Of a stretch of 64,000 nt of DNA, positions 10,446 to 22,209 are shown in pieces. Position 1 is the first letter of the stretch. The number at the start of each line of letters is the position of its first letter. The position numbers and the translations under genes are program-made. The stretch spans positions 1 to 64,000 of the forward strand of contig AFRD01000074.1 of NCBI GenBank assembly GCA_000222875.2, in the 5' to 3' direction. This DNA comes from Periglandula ipomoeae IasaF13. Its lineage: Eukaryota > Ascomycota > Sordariomycetes > Hypocreales > Clavicipitaceae. The notes under the pieces are model-generated. The model was not told the DNA's origin, made no database searches, and was given only the letters and a program-made list of their open reading frames with translations.

Positions 10446-12348
10446 CTACTCTGGTTCCATCTCTTTTCTACCGTCTTCCTACGGAGTCATTTCTATTGCA
10501 ACGTTCCTGACGCCAAGTCCGTGCACCAAGCGGATGAAGTGAGGAGAGAAACAACCAGAATACGAACAAAACCCCACGATGCTCGTCACCGCTCACCGCG
10601 CCGCCGCGATAAGGCTAAAGATCTCGTGTCATCTCCCGGCTTCCAGAACAGGAAGGTATGCCATGTCCAGTGCCGTTCGTATTTGCGGCCGTCAACACTT
10701 CAAGCGGCAGGTGCTTTTTTGTCGCGCTTCCCCCCTCTGACCCGCCCCGAGCGTTTGCGCCATGACCAACGACGGTGAAACTCGCGCACTTGACAATACC
10801 GGTTAGCCCAGCATCATGGCGGCCCATTGATAAGATCAGACTGCGATTCCTTCATTTCCAAGTCGGGAAGCTTACAATGAGCAGGGTTTCTTCGCGAAAT
10901 GGATCGGGGTCAGTGTGCGAACCCACCGCGTGGATTTATGAATAAAGCTTAAGCCTGTTTCTGGAAGGAGATCCGATTGAGCCGGCTGTAGCGCCTTATT
11001 TTGCGTTTCATCGGTAGTGGATTTTTGAGGGCTATGCGGGTGATTCGTTTTGTGCGACCGTCGAAATCTTACTAGGTGAGCAATTACCGCCTACAGGGCG
11101 GGATGGTTACACGAAAGTTCGGCTGTCTTTTAAAATGAACTGCCTAGGAGGGTAGTTGAAAGTGACTACGCGATTGAGTTGTAGCGAGAATGATTGTACC
11201 CGACGGAAGTGGCTTGACGGTGGAGGAGCATCATAAATGATTTGCCGTTGTGGCGCACACGACACTTCCGGGCCAACGTCCCGGGAGAAGTCCGAAGTCC
11301 GTTTCGAGAAGGAAGAATGAAACGTTCCTGAGAATTGACGACGATTTATGAACCTTGAATGCGGAGAACTTTTGGAGCATTATACTGCCGGCCATCCAGG
11401 TGCGCAATTAGCTGACTTCGGATCAACATTTCTCGTTGATTGCATGAGGAACATTGTATTTGTCCAACTCGAAGTCTCGCCGACGGATAAATACATCTAG
11501 TATTGAAGCAGAAACTGGAAGGTAGATCTCTGGGTGAAATAGACGCGATGACTGTGTGTCCAGGCGTTTTACACTGCACGGCGGACTGCAAATACGAATC
11601 CTGTCTGTCACTTTCTTGATTCGGCAGTGCAATCAGCAAGCCTTGCTGGTAGTGCAGATCGTTAATTTATTAGGCGAAACTCGAATAAGTTGTCCTCATT
11701 TGGGAATACACATCCCACAACATGCTATATTACCTGTTACACAGACCCACCTTCTCGGCTCCCCAGTACTGCCCATATAAGGCTTTTACCGATTTCAAAG
11801 CGACAGAGCTTCTAATATTGGTTCTGCTGTTCATAGATGTACTCTCATGGCATCTGAAAATACTGGGCTTCACGCGCTATGGGATTATGTGCCTCCAGCA
11901 CGTATCTCCTCGAGCGGCACGACATGTTGGTCCCGTGCTGTGAAAGGCTTGCCACGTGCCCATTGAAGGTTGCATCAGCAACTGAAAAGACGCCGAGCCT
12001 GCAGCTACTACAGCCGAAAAAACTTGGGCTTTTTTTAATGTTTTTTTGTCAATCCAGCTCTTACGTCAACTACATGGCCGCCTACATGACGACTCAGCTG
12101 TTTATCGAATGCCGTGTCAGTTTCACATATTTCTGCTGGCGCTAAATGTCGCAGGTATGTATTCTTTCTATTTTCAACGAAAATGCACAAAAAAGAGGCT
12201 AGCCAGAAACACAATCTCTTATCCACCCTAGTGGGATTAGTCCAAGTGGCAATCGGATTAGACAAGCTTTCCCACGCATCCAGGGTCATGATGCTTTTGT
12301 CTTGTAGCCTCTCTCCATCTATTTCTCCTAACAGCATCAAATTGCTCT
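10446..12348. other. intergenic, no gene seen
   Basis: About 1.9 kb between the subtilisin promoter and the 3' end of the glucoamylase. Open frames are short, without motifs, and differ on each strand. I saw no repeat or RNA gene. Confidence 0.5.
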
Positions 12349-14176
12349 TCATCGCCAAGTGTCGGACAAGGTTCCGCTGCTGCCACATCCAGTGGACGAG
12401 GTAGCGCTCAGATTGGGGTCACTCAGCCACACCAGGCTTCCGCTGGTCGTTTTCTTGATGTACTTGTACTCGAACTTTGTAGCCGCGGGAACCTTAACCT
12501 GGACCGACCAGATGGGGTTCTGGGCGGTGTACTGCGAGGCGCTCAATGGGATAGCATCAGTTGGAGACCAGTTCTTGAGCTCAGTGAGCGACCCGGTAAG
12601 ATAGATGCTCTCATCATATTGAGTCTGGACTTTGACGGTGAACGTCATGGTAGAGTCGCAAGTCGGAGTAGCAGAGCACGCAGCAGGGACGGTGTTGGAG
12701 GCAAGCTCGCCCCATGATGGAGGAACGACGCCGGATCGGCGTTCAACAGTGGAGACAAAGGCAGCATAGGACCAGGTCAAGTGAACGGCTGAAGTGGGAG
12801 TTCCCGAGCTTCTGTCAAATTGCTCAGCAAGCGATCCATCGGAGGGTGTATACTGCTGTACAACAGCAATAAAGCCATCAGCATAAGTGGTCACAGCCGA
12901 TACGATAGACTTGAAGGTGTCGGAATCCTTGGCATACTTGCCCGTGGCAATGGAGGGCAACAAGTCTTTAAAGAAGGCGAGCGAGACGCTGTCCACGGAG
13001 ATGGATCCGATCTTGTTCCATTGGTAGACGGCAGCATAGAGCTGCTCGGCTGCAGCGAGAGTCGTCAGGTACCAAGGGTTACCATTGTAGTAGACGTCTT
13101 CGGAGTAACGACCAACAGCAGCGGCTTTACCCGCACCTCTTCCGTTGTTGACGCCGTAGATGGTTCGGAAGGAATCGACGACAGCCTTGTGGTTGGAGAG
13201 AGCTCTTGAGGAGCAGGGGTGGAAAGTGGCATCCGTGCAGGCGGCTGCGGGGTCGAAGGTGTGGATGGATGAAATCAAAGAGTTTGCATCCTTGCCAGTA
13301 CGGCCATCATTGACGTTGATGTTGGAGTCAATGTAGCCGTTCGACCAGAAGCTTTGAGAGAAGCAAAGTGCCGCAGAAGCAGCACTCTCGCAGTTGGTGC
13401 AAGTTTTACCAAGCGCCTTTGCAAAGGTGTTGCCTTCAGAAAGAGCACGGTGTGTAGCGGCAATGGTGAAAAAGGAGGAGCCATTGACTTCCTCCCAGAG
13501 GTCGTATCCTGTTCGGTTCCAGTATTGAACAGCATAAACGAGGTCTTTGGCGATAACGGGCCACACTGTGTCGGTGGCCTCAGTCGCGCCACCGTTTGCG
13601 AGAAGCCAGTTGGCGTAGATGGTAAGAGCGGTGGCGCGCAATGGAGGGCCGTCGCGCTGAGGTCGACCCCAAACACCGGTAAATTGTGTCAGATCGACAT
13701 TGAACTTGGGTTCGCCGAGACCCCCGGAGTCGGGGCCACCAGATGGGTTGGAGACGGCCTGGAGCTTTGCCTAGGACGCAACGTATTGCTGGATCTTGAG
13801 GCGAAGCGACGTGTCTCCAGCAATGAAGTGCTCTACGAGGATCTTGAAGGTAAGGGCAGAGTCTCGGGTCCAGGTGTACCAGTCTATGTTCACCTGTGTG
13901 AGCACCTCGCTGTTTTCCACAAGTACAGGCAAAAAATAAGGGTCATATGGACATACAATCAGGATTCTGCTTGCTGGGGTTTGCAACAACACCAGAGGCC
14001 GCTCCACTGGCTCTGGAACCTTCGGACCCGATATTTGCCAATACTCCCTTGAGAGAGATATCATTCTGCTTGGTGATGAAGTCGTTAATATCACGGCAAC
14101 GAAGGCGGCTAGGCGAGGCAGCTGAGTTGTCGAGCCACAGGCCAGCAACGGCCAAGGTGGCGAGAAGGTTCTTCAT
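12349..14176 (-). pseudogene. GH15 glucoamylase with CBM20 starch-binding domain, one in-frame TAG
   Basis: Exon 1 (14176-13957) encodes a signal peptide and the GH15 N-terminus up to KQNPD. Intron 13956-13884 is followed by a long exon (13883-12349) starting YWYTWTRDSALTF. Function: exo-hydrolysis of alpha-1,4 and alpha-1,6 linkages of starch to glucose, outside the cell. Catalytic motifs are intact: TGYDLWEEVNGSSFFT holds the general acid Glu, and SLAEQFDRSSG holds the general base Glu. After a very short linker (AACSATPTCDS) comes a CBM20 domain ending in DTWR. The Ser/Thr-rich linker of long-linker homologues is missing. The only break seen is a TAG at 13773-13771 in QQYVAS-stop-AKLQAVSNPSG, exactly where a CAG Gln fits. 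An intron cannot remove it without deleting conserved residues. Otherwise the gene is about 584 codons, so it is a very young pseudogene, a readthrough case or a base error. Confidence 0.85.
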
Positions 14177-17100
14177 GATGTTGGTGCCGAGTGATAGCAG
14201 TGGCGACTGTTGTTGGTGGGTGTCCAGGCTGTGATGATCGAAGTGTTCTTGTTGACATGAAGGCGGGCCATAGAGGCTTTTTATGTCAAGATACTCGGCC
14301 ATGGTGAGGGTCGCGATAGTCCATCGTGAAGTCGGCTTTAGTGGTGCCGGCTGTCGCCTCGAGGATTCCCCAACGTGGAGCCTGAGCAGGGATCAGGATG
14401 CTCAAGATTGGCCCTACGGAGCGCACGGCACTATAACGGCGCGGGAAGCATTGCAATACAGGGTGTACAACGTGCCAGGCAATCTAAGAGGCGAAGTCAA
14501 AGCCGAGGGCATGGACGGTAGCACAGAGTGCCATTATTCGATGCACCAAACCAGATGTTGTAATGGAGAAGATGGAGCAAGAGTCGATTAGGTGCAGACG
14601 GCCCCGCATCTGGGCTGCTCGCTTGGACGGTAGTGCTGGGGATGTGCTGGGGGCAGATCGGTCCGTTTGGCAAGCCCGCCCCTGGCACTTTCCTTGGCTG
14701 GCGCTGCCCCTCCATCAACTCCATCGCCGTCGTCACTCTTTCCCTCTTTGTGTGCTGCAGTCCAGTCCAGGCCAGACTGTTGACTGTCGTCCTCTGCCGC
14801 TGCCCCTCGTCTGCAGGTGCCCGCAGGTGCCCGCCACTCCAACGTCGACTCTGGGGAAGCAGGTGCCTGAGTGCCAGCCAGCTGCATCAGCCATCTCATC
14901 CCATCCCATCCCTGGCCAGGTCGCATTGCTCATCAAGCCGTGTCATCATCTAGAACTGCTCTGCTCTTCCTCCATCTCCTTTCAACGTCCTTTTCACCAT
15001 CCCCTCTGATCATCCGCCTTTCGCCAAACTGTTCAGCCAACCAGCCTCGGCCAGCCAAGACGACCATCATGGCGTAGCATCCCCAGACTGCACGATCTCC
15101 GACGCTTAATTCGCTAGTCGCCGGTTAAAGCCCTGCAGTATCGGGCCTTTGCAGAAAGCCTCCGTTGTAACCCGCACGCAACCGCCCAGCCGGCGATGGC
15201 ATTCCTCTATTCGTCCACATGTCAACTCCCACTCTCCGGAATTCCCTCCACCGCCCGCCGATCCGCCAACTGCCATGGCCAACCACAGCGCCTCACGCTG
15301 GTAGTCTCCTACCTGTTTCGTATTCATCGTCCGAAGTCCCATGTACTCGAGACTTGTAGTCAGACGTGCCACGAGGCGTCAGGCACATGGTCAACCCCCC
15401 TGGCCAAGGGACGCTGGTGATCCATTTTGCAAAAGCTGTCGGACCGACACCTCCTTGTAATTCTTTCATTCTGTCCAACCAAGCTCATGGCTTTCTTCAT
15501 CCCCATGGGGCAAATGGAGCTCGTTATGGATATCCCATAGTAGGCACATGCAAACGACTGCATGACGTCTGTGGAGGCGGCTCTGTTAGAATGCTTCACT
15601 ATAACACCGACCCTGCGCAGTGGAACAAGATGAGCGCTCATATTGCCCCAAGAGCTGTCAATGTCATGTCGATACCGCTCCTTATCCTTTTCTTTGCAAT
15701 CTCCAGCGGTTGGCAGAGTCCTGCTTGTACGCAAAAATTTCGAAGTCGGAGCAATTGCGGGGTTAAGCTGCAGTATAGGCGCCCCCTTAGCCGGGGAAAA
15801 AGTTCTCGTTCTTGTCTTTCGTGGGTGAAGAAATCCAAGTCGCGGCCATGCGGCCATCTGTTAATTCGGTATACCAAGTTGGAGCTGTCGGCTGTGGCTT
15901 GCTCACTACACCCGTGCGAGCTGAACATGATCGCCGAATATTGATGTAAGCGAGATACATAACTCTGTGTTTCGGACCGAAGAAGGGTCATTAAAATGAC
16001 CGAAGCCTCTTGCGTTCTCTCAAATCGCCAAGTCCATTACAATTGTTTCTCTCTGCAGGGAATGATCCTGAAATTGATGTAATTTTGTCCACAAGACGAC
16101 TACGCTAGGCTTCCTCACGATTTGCAATCACAGACCGTCGCCTTTGGCTTCCGGACAACGAGCCTACAAAAACGCCCCAAGCAAAGCAGTCAGCCCTTGT
16201 CATTATTACCGGGGGAGGCGCTGAAACAAAGCCATATGTATTGTCTCAAGATCGATAATTTCTAGCACTTCTACGGGTTTTCCTAGGTTCATACTCCAAC
16301 TCTATCATGAGAACAACGTAGTTTCTACAATAACTCGGTAGGGTCAGAAATGTTCAGTAAGAATTCCATGCCATTGGTTGCGCTTCTTGGTGGAAAGCTG
16401 GGTGTCTGCTAAAGAAATGTCTTGGTTAAGGATTTGGCGGGTGGAGCAACAGGCACTAGACTTGGCAAACATCTGGCTTGATTAGATCGGCTCATGGCCG
16501 GCTTTGCCGTGGAGCGTCTCATGTGGGAAGGTCACGTAAAGAAGAAAGATCGAACGCTCCGATGCCGGTACCTGAGGAAAGCCCGTGAAAATCTTCTAGA
16601 AATGTGTACCGCGCCGTGTAGCAACCCTTGCCGCCGAGCTGGCATAAGCGCATCAGTGATTCGTCATCAAGATTTCCATTTAGATAGTTATCCTGGTCTT
16701 AATATCCTGAATTTGGCTTACAAGGGGTCGAGAATGCCGGTGGCTGAACATATGCAGCATGTTTAAGCTGAGGTGTCATAGGAGGACTGCCTCGTGCCAT
16801 GGCTTTTAATCGGCCCTTATCCCGTATACACATTCAGCTCTTCAACATCATTCGAGTATTGCTTGCAGCTGCTGGGCATATGCCTTCCTCATTAGACGAA
16901 ACCGTCTAATTGAGGCAATAACCAGTGTCATGGGCAAGGGTTTGCCATTCTTCAACACTATGTAATCGGATTTGGGGTGTCAGGGAAAGGACCAGATGAT
17001 ATTAATGTAGGGTCCGAGAGGAAGTTGGCGTGAATATTGCGCATATCCGCGTCATGATATTTCCAAGCGAGCAACAGGTCCTGTCACCATTCCCTTCAAT

Positions 17101-17691
17101 TCGAAACCCCTCGTCGTACACTAACGCGAGTCATTTGAAGCGAAACTCCTTTCTTCCTGGTGACTACATTTGCCTTAGGTATTCCATGCCTTTAATCGAA
17201 GCTGCTTGATAGAACCACCATAATTTATGTAGAGCATCCATGGCTTACCCTGCCGAGAAGCCACTCGCATCAGCTCAATGGGGTTCAACCAAATCCCCTT
17301 ATAGCCGGTCATCCAGTATAATAATGAGAAGTATCATAACAGCCCCAACCATTGACAACAAGAATTACCTTTAGTTATCTCATATTGAGCGATCTGTAAG
17401 TTCAACTTCTCCGAACCTTGCTCCTAGAGCACCACTAGTAAAACAAAATTTCCGGGTATCTTTTGAAAAATGTAGCAAAACATTCAGCCGCTATGCATTC
17501 TCGCCTTCATTGATGCATAAATTGTGTTCCGACTCGTTCGAATGGGGCATTTTCTGTAATTCCGTGGAGACCTGTGATATCTTTGATCGTGGCCATACGG
17601 ACAGCGCCTCAAGGGTGGGTTTGAGGAACGGCAAACATGCTATTAGAACAGTATGAGGTCAGCTTGCTGACAATCTTTCAACAAGATGCTT
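14177..17691. other. long gap without a recognisable gene
   Basis: About 3.5 kb. It holds CT-rich low-complexity DNA with short tandem units near 14810-14840 and 14890-14920, open frames without motifs, and one hairpin near 16.9 kb. The first part must contain the glucoamylase promoter. Confidence 0.5.
16887..16915. repeat. short inverted repeat (hairpin)
   Basis: ATTAGACG and CGTCTAAT form perfect 8-bp arms around an AAAC loop at 16891-16910. The arms extend by CCTC and GAGG with one bulged base. It lies in a gene-free stretch, so its role is unknown; it may be a terminator-like structure or a relic of a small repeat. Confidence 0.6.
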
Positions 17692-18785
17692 TCAGGGGGA
17701 GAATTGACGGAACCTACAAGACACAACCGCAATGTTGCCCTCCACGATGGACCACTTGCCGGTGTCGAGAAAGTTCCAAGATCCGGATCTACCAGATTCA
17801 CTCGCATGACAAACGTAATCCGAATCAGAGATATGACTGTCACGCTGGTGTACAGAGTCAGCCTCGGGTAGAAACAGGAAATATTTGCATTCCACATACA
17901 AGATATCGAGCATAAACATGAAAGTGATTCCTATCTTATGTAACAGTTTCATGTGCATACTCAAAATATGGGGTATAGGCAAGGCGAGGATGGCGAGGTC
18001 CGTAATGATAGTGACCAGGGCATTGCCCAGAAAGTACTTCTTCTGGTCAACGTCACATGAGAAGTTATCCACTCTGGGGCTAACCGGGTCGAAGCGAGTC
18101 CAGAAGGCACTGATCGGTTGGCATTGTAGTAATGCAACGATGATCTAATCGACAGTCATGGCCTAATTAGTGCGAGGGTTTCGAAAGACATATTGACAGA
18201 GAATAAAGCTTACCACGGCAAGGAACCAAAGTCCCACCACGACCCCTACGACGCAAAGGCTTATTTTCATCGAGGTCACGACATTGAAAGTCCGCCAGTA
18301 GAATGTTAGGATAGACCATTTAACAAATGACAGAGTAAACTTGTAGGCAATCTCCGCGCCGAAGAGCGATATTGCCCATGCGTACAGGGCATCCGGTGGC
18401 CCTGCCCAAACATGTTTTCCCTGACCGCGGTTGGCAGCTGTGTTTTGCCCAAGTCAATCTCACGACCTATTCATCTGAATATCGGAATCTGTCACACGCA
18501 CTATATATAGCCAACGCAGTGAGTGCAGTACAGCTCACCTGAAGGGTTATTAGCAAAAGCAAACGTGGAGTAGTAATGGGATCCCGGAAGATAGCATACT
18601 AGGCCAACAAAACAGAGATAATCATCGATCCAAAGTCGAATCTTTCGTAATTTGCGACTCCATACCCTCAGAGAAACGGCGAGAACGGCAAAAGCCCAGG
18701 ACACTATTGAACCGGCGTATAGTTCGGCGCTCCGGTCCTCGGACAGGTCGATACCAGGCGGCGCCGGGGGAAGGAGCGCGGGCAT
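17692..18785 (-). pseudogene. rhodopsin-fold (SAT4/PTH11-like) integral membrane protein with a frameshift
   Basis: Exons 18785-18600, 18538-18502, 18437-18214, 18144-17900 and 17844 onward, with introns of 61, 64, 69 and 55 bp, rebuild the fungal rhodopsin-like domain (PF20684 type). Landmarks are IRLWIDDYLCFVGL, the helix VSCTALTALAIY, HVWAGPPDALYAWAISLFG, YKFTLSFVKWSILTFYWRTF, LLQCQPISAFWTRFDP and LVTIITDLAILALPIPHI. In the last exon the frame giving VTVISLIRITFVMRVNLVDPD must change by one base near 17777-17789 to continue as SWNFLDTGKWSIVEGNIAVVSC, a family-typical block. After that block a TGA arrives early and the cytosolic tail is missing. The chosen start (18785) is the first ATG in the first exon. 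No CFEM domain precedes it. It is divergent from the hydrolase at 19236. Confidence 0.75.
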
Positions 18786-19235
18786 GCTTGTCAATTAATA
18801 CGGCGCTAGATGAACCAAGTCATCTATCCAGCTGGGGGCTCAGCTGAATGTGATGAGAAGAAATGGGAGTCCACCCGCATCCCGAAAAACGCGGCTCGCC
18901 AACCAATATATCACGAAGCGCAAAACTGCCACGGGGGGAAATATCGAATATAGATTTAAATTTTTCATACTATATCCACATCTGAGCTGAACAATGATGC
19001 CTAAACTATCGATGAAACCCCCTGAGAAATTGCGCGAAGCTAATGCGAAGCACCTCACCCAACTACAGACAATACCACGCGGTAGCGGCGATTCATACAC
19101 CCGTGCCACGACTAAGCGATGAGCTTTTGAGGTACTTACGTCGACACAGCCGCCGCTGTAAAAATAAAAAGCAACTTTGATTGAAGTAAGACAGTACTTC
19201 TGAAGGGAAAAAAAAAACGGAAACAAAGAGCGTTA
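18786..19235. promoter_or_regulatory. divergent promoter between membrane-protein relic and hydrolase
   Basis: A 450-bp gap separating two divergent starts. It ends with a poly-A run at about 19208-19217, just upstream of the hydrolase ATG. No specific operator was recognised. Confidence 0.4.
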
Positions 19236-20082
19236 ATGACAATAGCGCCGCGACAAAGCGAAGAAGTCATGTCAAAGCCCACTATCTTCATCATACCAGG
19301 AGCATTCCACGATGCAAAATTCATGGAGCCCCTCATTGCGGAACTCGCGATTAAAAAGTTCCAAGCAGAGGCGCATACGCTGCGAACCGTCGAGAGCCCA
19401 AACAAGGATCTGACTGACGATGCAACGTTTATTCGAGAGCAGCTAATGCAGCACATCAACGCCGGCCAAGACATGTTTCTCGTGGTACATTCACTGGCCG
19501 GGTTTCCAGGCAGCGACGCGATCGCTGGGATCGACAAAGCTAGCCGTCGTGCCGTGTCGCCTTGGGCCAACGGCGTCGTCGGGGTCCTCTACCTAGCCGC
19601 TTTTGTGCTGGCACCTGGGCTGACAGCTTTTGATATGATGGGGCGTCAGTGCCCGCCGTGGATACTTCATGATGTCGGTTCTTGCCAAGTGCTTTGTTGG
19701 TGGCGTTGGTAAGCTAATCTAGTCTTAGTAGGTCGACACGGGGCTCGTTTCGAGCAGGGACGAGACTGTCGCTTTCTATGCTGACTGCGAACCCGAGGAG
19801 GCAAAGAGTGCGGTGAAGCAGCTTGGGCGGCACTCTGCGAAGGCGTTTCATACTCCCCCTATGAAGCCTGGTTGGCTGGACAAAGCGTACGACGGGAGAA
19901 GAGCGTATCTCCAGTGCCTTGACGATCAAGCCTTGACGATAGAGTATCAGAGGCAGTTTACGGAGGCAGCGCCGGTGAAGTGGACTATTAGAACGCTCAA
20001 GTCATCTCATAGCCCATTTCTTTCGATGCCGCGTGAGATGGCTGATGTGATTGAGCAAATAGTCGACGAGCTGCCGAGGTGA
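19236..20082 (+). CDS. alpha/beta hydrolase (methylesterase-like, AB_hydrolase_6)
   Basis: About 265 residues in two exons. The N-terminus KPTIFIIPGAFHDAKF holds the oxyanion loop, and VVHSLAG is the nucleophile elbow (Ser). Later YLQCLDDQAL offers the acid and LKSSHSPFLSMP the catalytic His, so the triad looks complete. This family hydrolyses small esters in the cytosol; the substrate is unknown. The best intron is 19709-19757 (GTAAGC donor, CAG acceptor, 49 bp), which keeps the frame from CWWRW into DETVAFYADCEPEEA. A 43-bp alternative (19689-19731) also keeps it, with a weaker donor. The start may be 19236 or the second Met at 19269 (MSKPTIF). Confidence 0.75.
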
Positions 20083-20922
20083 TGAGGTTTCTACTCGCCG
20101 ATTGAGCTAGTTTTGCGTGGAATCTATTGCTCAGAAGCATGTGAATTTGTAATTCTCACGGCGCTTTGATGTAAGATGACATGCAATTAAATGCTGGGAT
20201 GATCTCTGAGGTAGCCGTAACGGATCGTACTGCGTGATCCCTGCCTGCGGTGACATTGTTTCGTTCTTCGTCTAAGATGAGACCTCGAATAGATCGTTGC
20301 GCTCGAGCTGTTACCAAAAGTCTGCTTAGGCTTCAACACCAGAAAGACAAAATGCTCGGCGCGAGGTACTACCGAAAGCCAAAGGCTCTCCAGAAGACTA
20401 AGACAGTTTGACACATCGAAGCTCCCGCGTGGCGGCGCTAGTAAGCACCCCACCATCTTCATCGAGGCGTTAAAATACCGAAATCCAACGGCTGTCTGCC
20501 GATCGTTGTTGTTCCTTTGGGCAGCCATCTCCTATGAATAGAACGATCTAAGTAGTGGAACTGATGACCATGGCATCCCGGAGGCGCTGACCAGATTCGG
20601 AACTTCAGTCGTAAATTCTTGCTATCCTTTGTATTATATGAAACTACTGAAATATGCTATTAAGTTGTTCTAGTCCATTTGTATGATCTCGAACTATAAT
20701 CGAGTACAACGGCGAGATCAATACATGCATCGCGTGAACCAGATCCAATGAATGACGCGTGAAGGTATATGAGTCGAGGTTACATAAGGGAAGTGTATCT
20801 ACAACTCAGAGATATCGCCACGTGAATCCACCATTATAAGCCTGACCTCCTCAGCATGGCTTTCGTCGCCCGGCAATCCCAAAGCCGAATGAAGTTAGGT
20901 TCAACTCCTGTGTTATTCAGCC
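20083..20922. other. intergenic, no supported gene
   Basis: A minus-strand open frame of 113 codons (20187-20528) lies here but has no motif, signal peptide or recognisable family, so I do not call it. The rest is ordinary non-coding sequence. Confidence 0.45.
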
Positions 20923-21276
20923 TCACAACTTAGGCTTTTTGCCTTTCTCGTCAGCTGCCTTTCTCTTCTCATACTCGGCATTCTGCAGGCGGAGCAAGGC
21001 AAGCTGCTTCTGATAATCGGCCTCAGCTTCCTCTGGCGTCAGGACTCTGGACGGCATAATATCTTCCGTCTCTTCTGGACTCGGCGAACGATCGGCGTCA
21101 TGAGATTGACAAGCTGATTTGTGCTGCGAAAGAAGAGCAAGTTGTTTTTTGTAATCATCTGCAGCTACTTCAGACTCGAAAGGGCGAGATGAAATAGTAT
21201 TCGGCTTCTCTTCCGACTTTGTGGTTCGAGCACTGTGGCGCTGGACAGTCTGATTCGCCTCAGGGTTTAAAGACAT
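20923..21276 (-). CDS. small charged protein with two copies of a DYxKQLALL motif
   Basis: A 117-residue single-exon frame, very hydrophilic, with no signal peptide. It contains two related units, ADDYKKQLALLSQHK near residue 40 and ADYQKQLALLRLQN near residue 86. The second is followed by AEYEKRKAADEKGKKPKL, a basic C-terminal tail. The motif resembles the recurrent DYQxQLxLLExQN motif found in various fungal proteins of unknown function (from general knowledge, not checked). It probably forms short amphipathic helices. The regular codon pattern of the two units supports it being real; function unknown. Confidence 0.6.
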   Translation of the reverse strand: MSLNPEANQTVQRHSARTTKSEEKPNTISSRPFESEVAADDYKKQLALLSQHKSACQSHDADRSPSPEETEDIMPSRVLTPEEAEADYQKQLALLRLQNAEYEKRKAADEKGKKPKL

Positions 21277-22209
21277 GATAGGAAGTGAGCGAGCTGTGGA
21301 TTCTGGGACTAAATAACTTTAGAAAAGCAAGTATTCATAGAGCAGTTAGACGGGAAAACCGATGTATTTGTAGTCGAACCAACGTCCTGGAATTGTCGTG
21401 GCAGCCTGCTTAGACAGGGCGAGTTGACTGGGCTGTATGGTTGATGTACCAAGCAATGACCAATCACATGTTGCTCTCACGATGAAGCGGGGCTGGATGC
21501 TTCATTGTTCGTGCACCTGCACGCTTTGCATCAACCACCCGGCATTGCCAGGTGTATTAACTTATTAACATTCTCGTCCACCGCCGAGACCAAATCACAT
21601 TCGGGCTCCATGGAAACCTTCATACTTTATGACTACGCTTATACATCATTTCCTTTGAAACTAAATCAACAAAAACCTCTCATAACGTTGCCACCATGAC
21701 ACCGGCGGCACAAATGTTAGAAAAAAAGGCGCCTACCCTACGACACCATTCCAGCCGACTTCGAATGGATGTACATTGGTCGCGAGGCTGTGTCAGCTGC
21801 ATCGGTTCCCTTTGATGATGGCTCACCTTTCCCGATTCAGTAAAATACATCGGCCTTGATGTGGCGATGTTACCCTTCGGAGGCGGGCACATCTTCTGTG
21901 AGGGGGGTAGGAACGCGGCCGCGCTTAATTAGGGCAGGTGTAAGTTGACGATGGATGCTATATGCCAGTCAGGAAACTCTCCATGACCATCATCGTATTT
22001 CCTAACCCTAAAATATGTGAAAAGCCTCGGGTCTCAACAGTGCAACTTCGTTCCAAATCCCGTCTTATGTCAAAATTGCAAGCAGATATTCGCCACCGCC
22101 CGCACAACTTAACTCGCACTGGCTTTAGCTGCCTCAGCTTTTGAACTGACCCTAGGCCCCTATTTGTACTAACCGTTAGCTACCGTTACCCATTGTCGTC
22201 CAAGGAAAG
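21277..22209. other. intergenic, no gene seen
   Basis: Contains only short frames without motifs. A NotI-like GCGGCCGC followed by TTAATTA near 21916 is chance-level and is not evidence of vector sequence. Confidence 0.45.

Noticed and set aside
13771..13883. An intron removing the glucoamylase TAG
   Set aside because: CCTAG could act as an acceptor, but every GT donor upstream in range would delete conserved GH15 residues between KILVEH and QQYVAS.
15366..15944. 192-codon plus-strand frame in the gap after the glucoamylase
   Set aside because: Overlaps equally long frames on the other strand, with atypical composition and no domain.
21910..21935. Vector-like NotI/PacI-type string
   Set aside because: The PacI site is incomplete and the flanks are ordinary fungal DNA.
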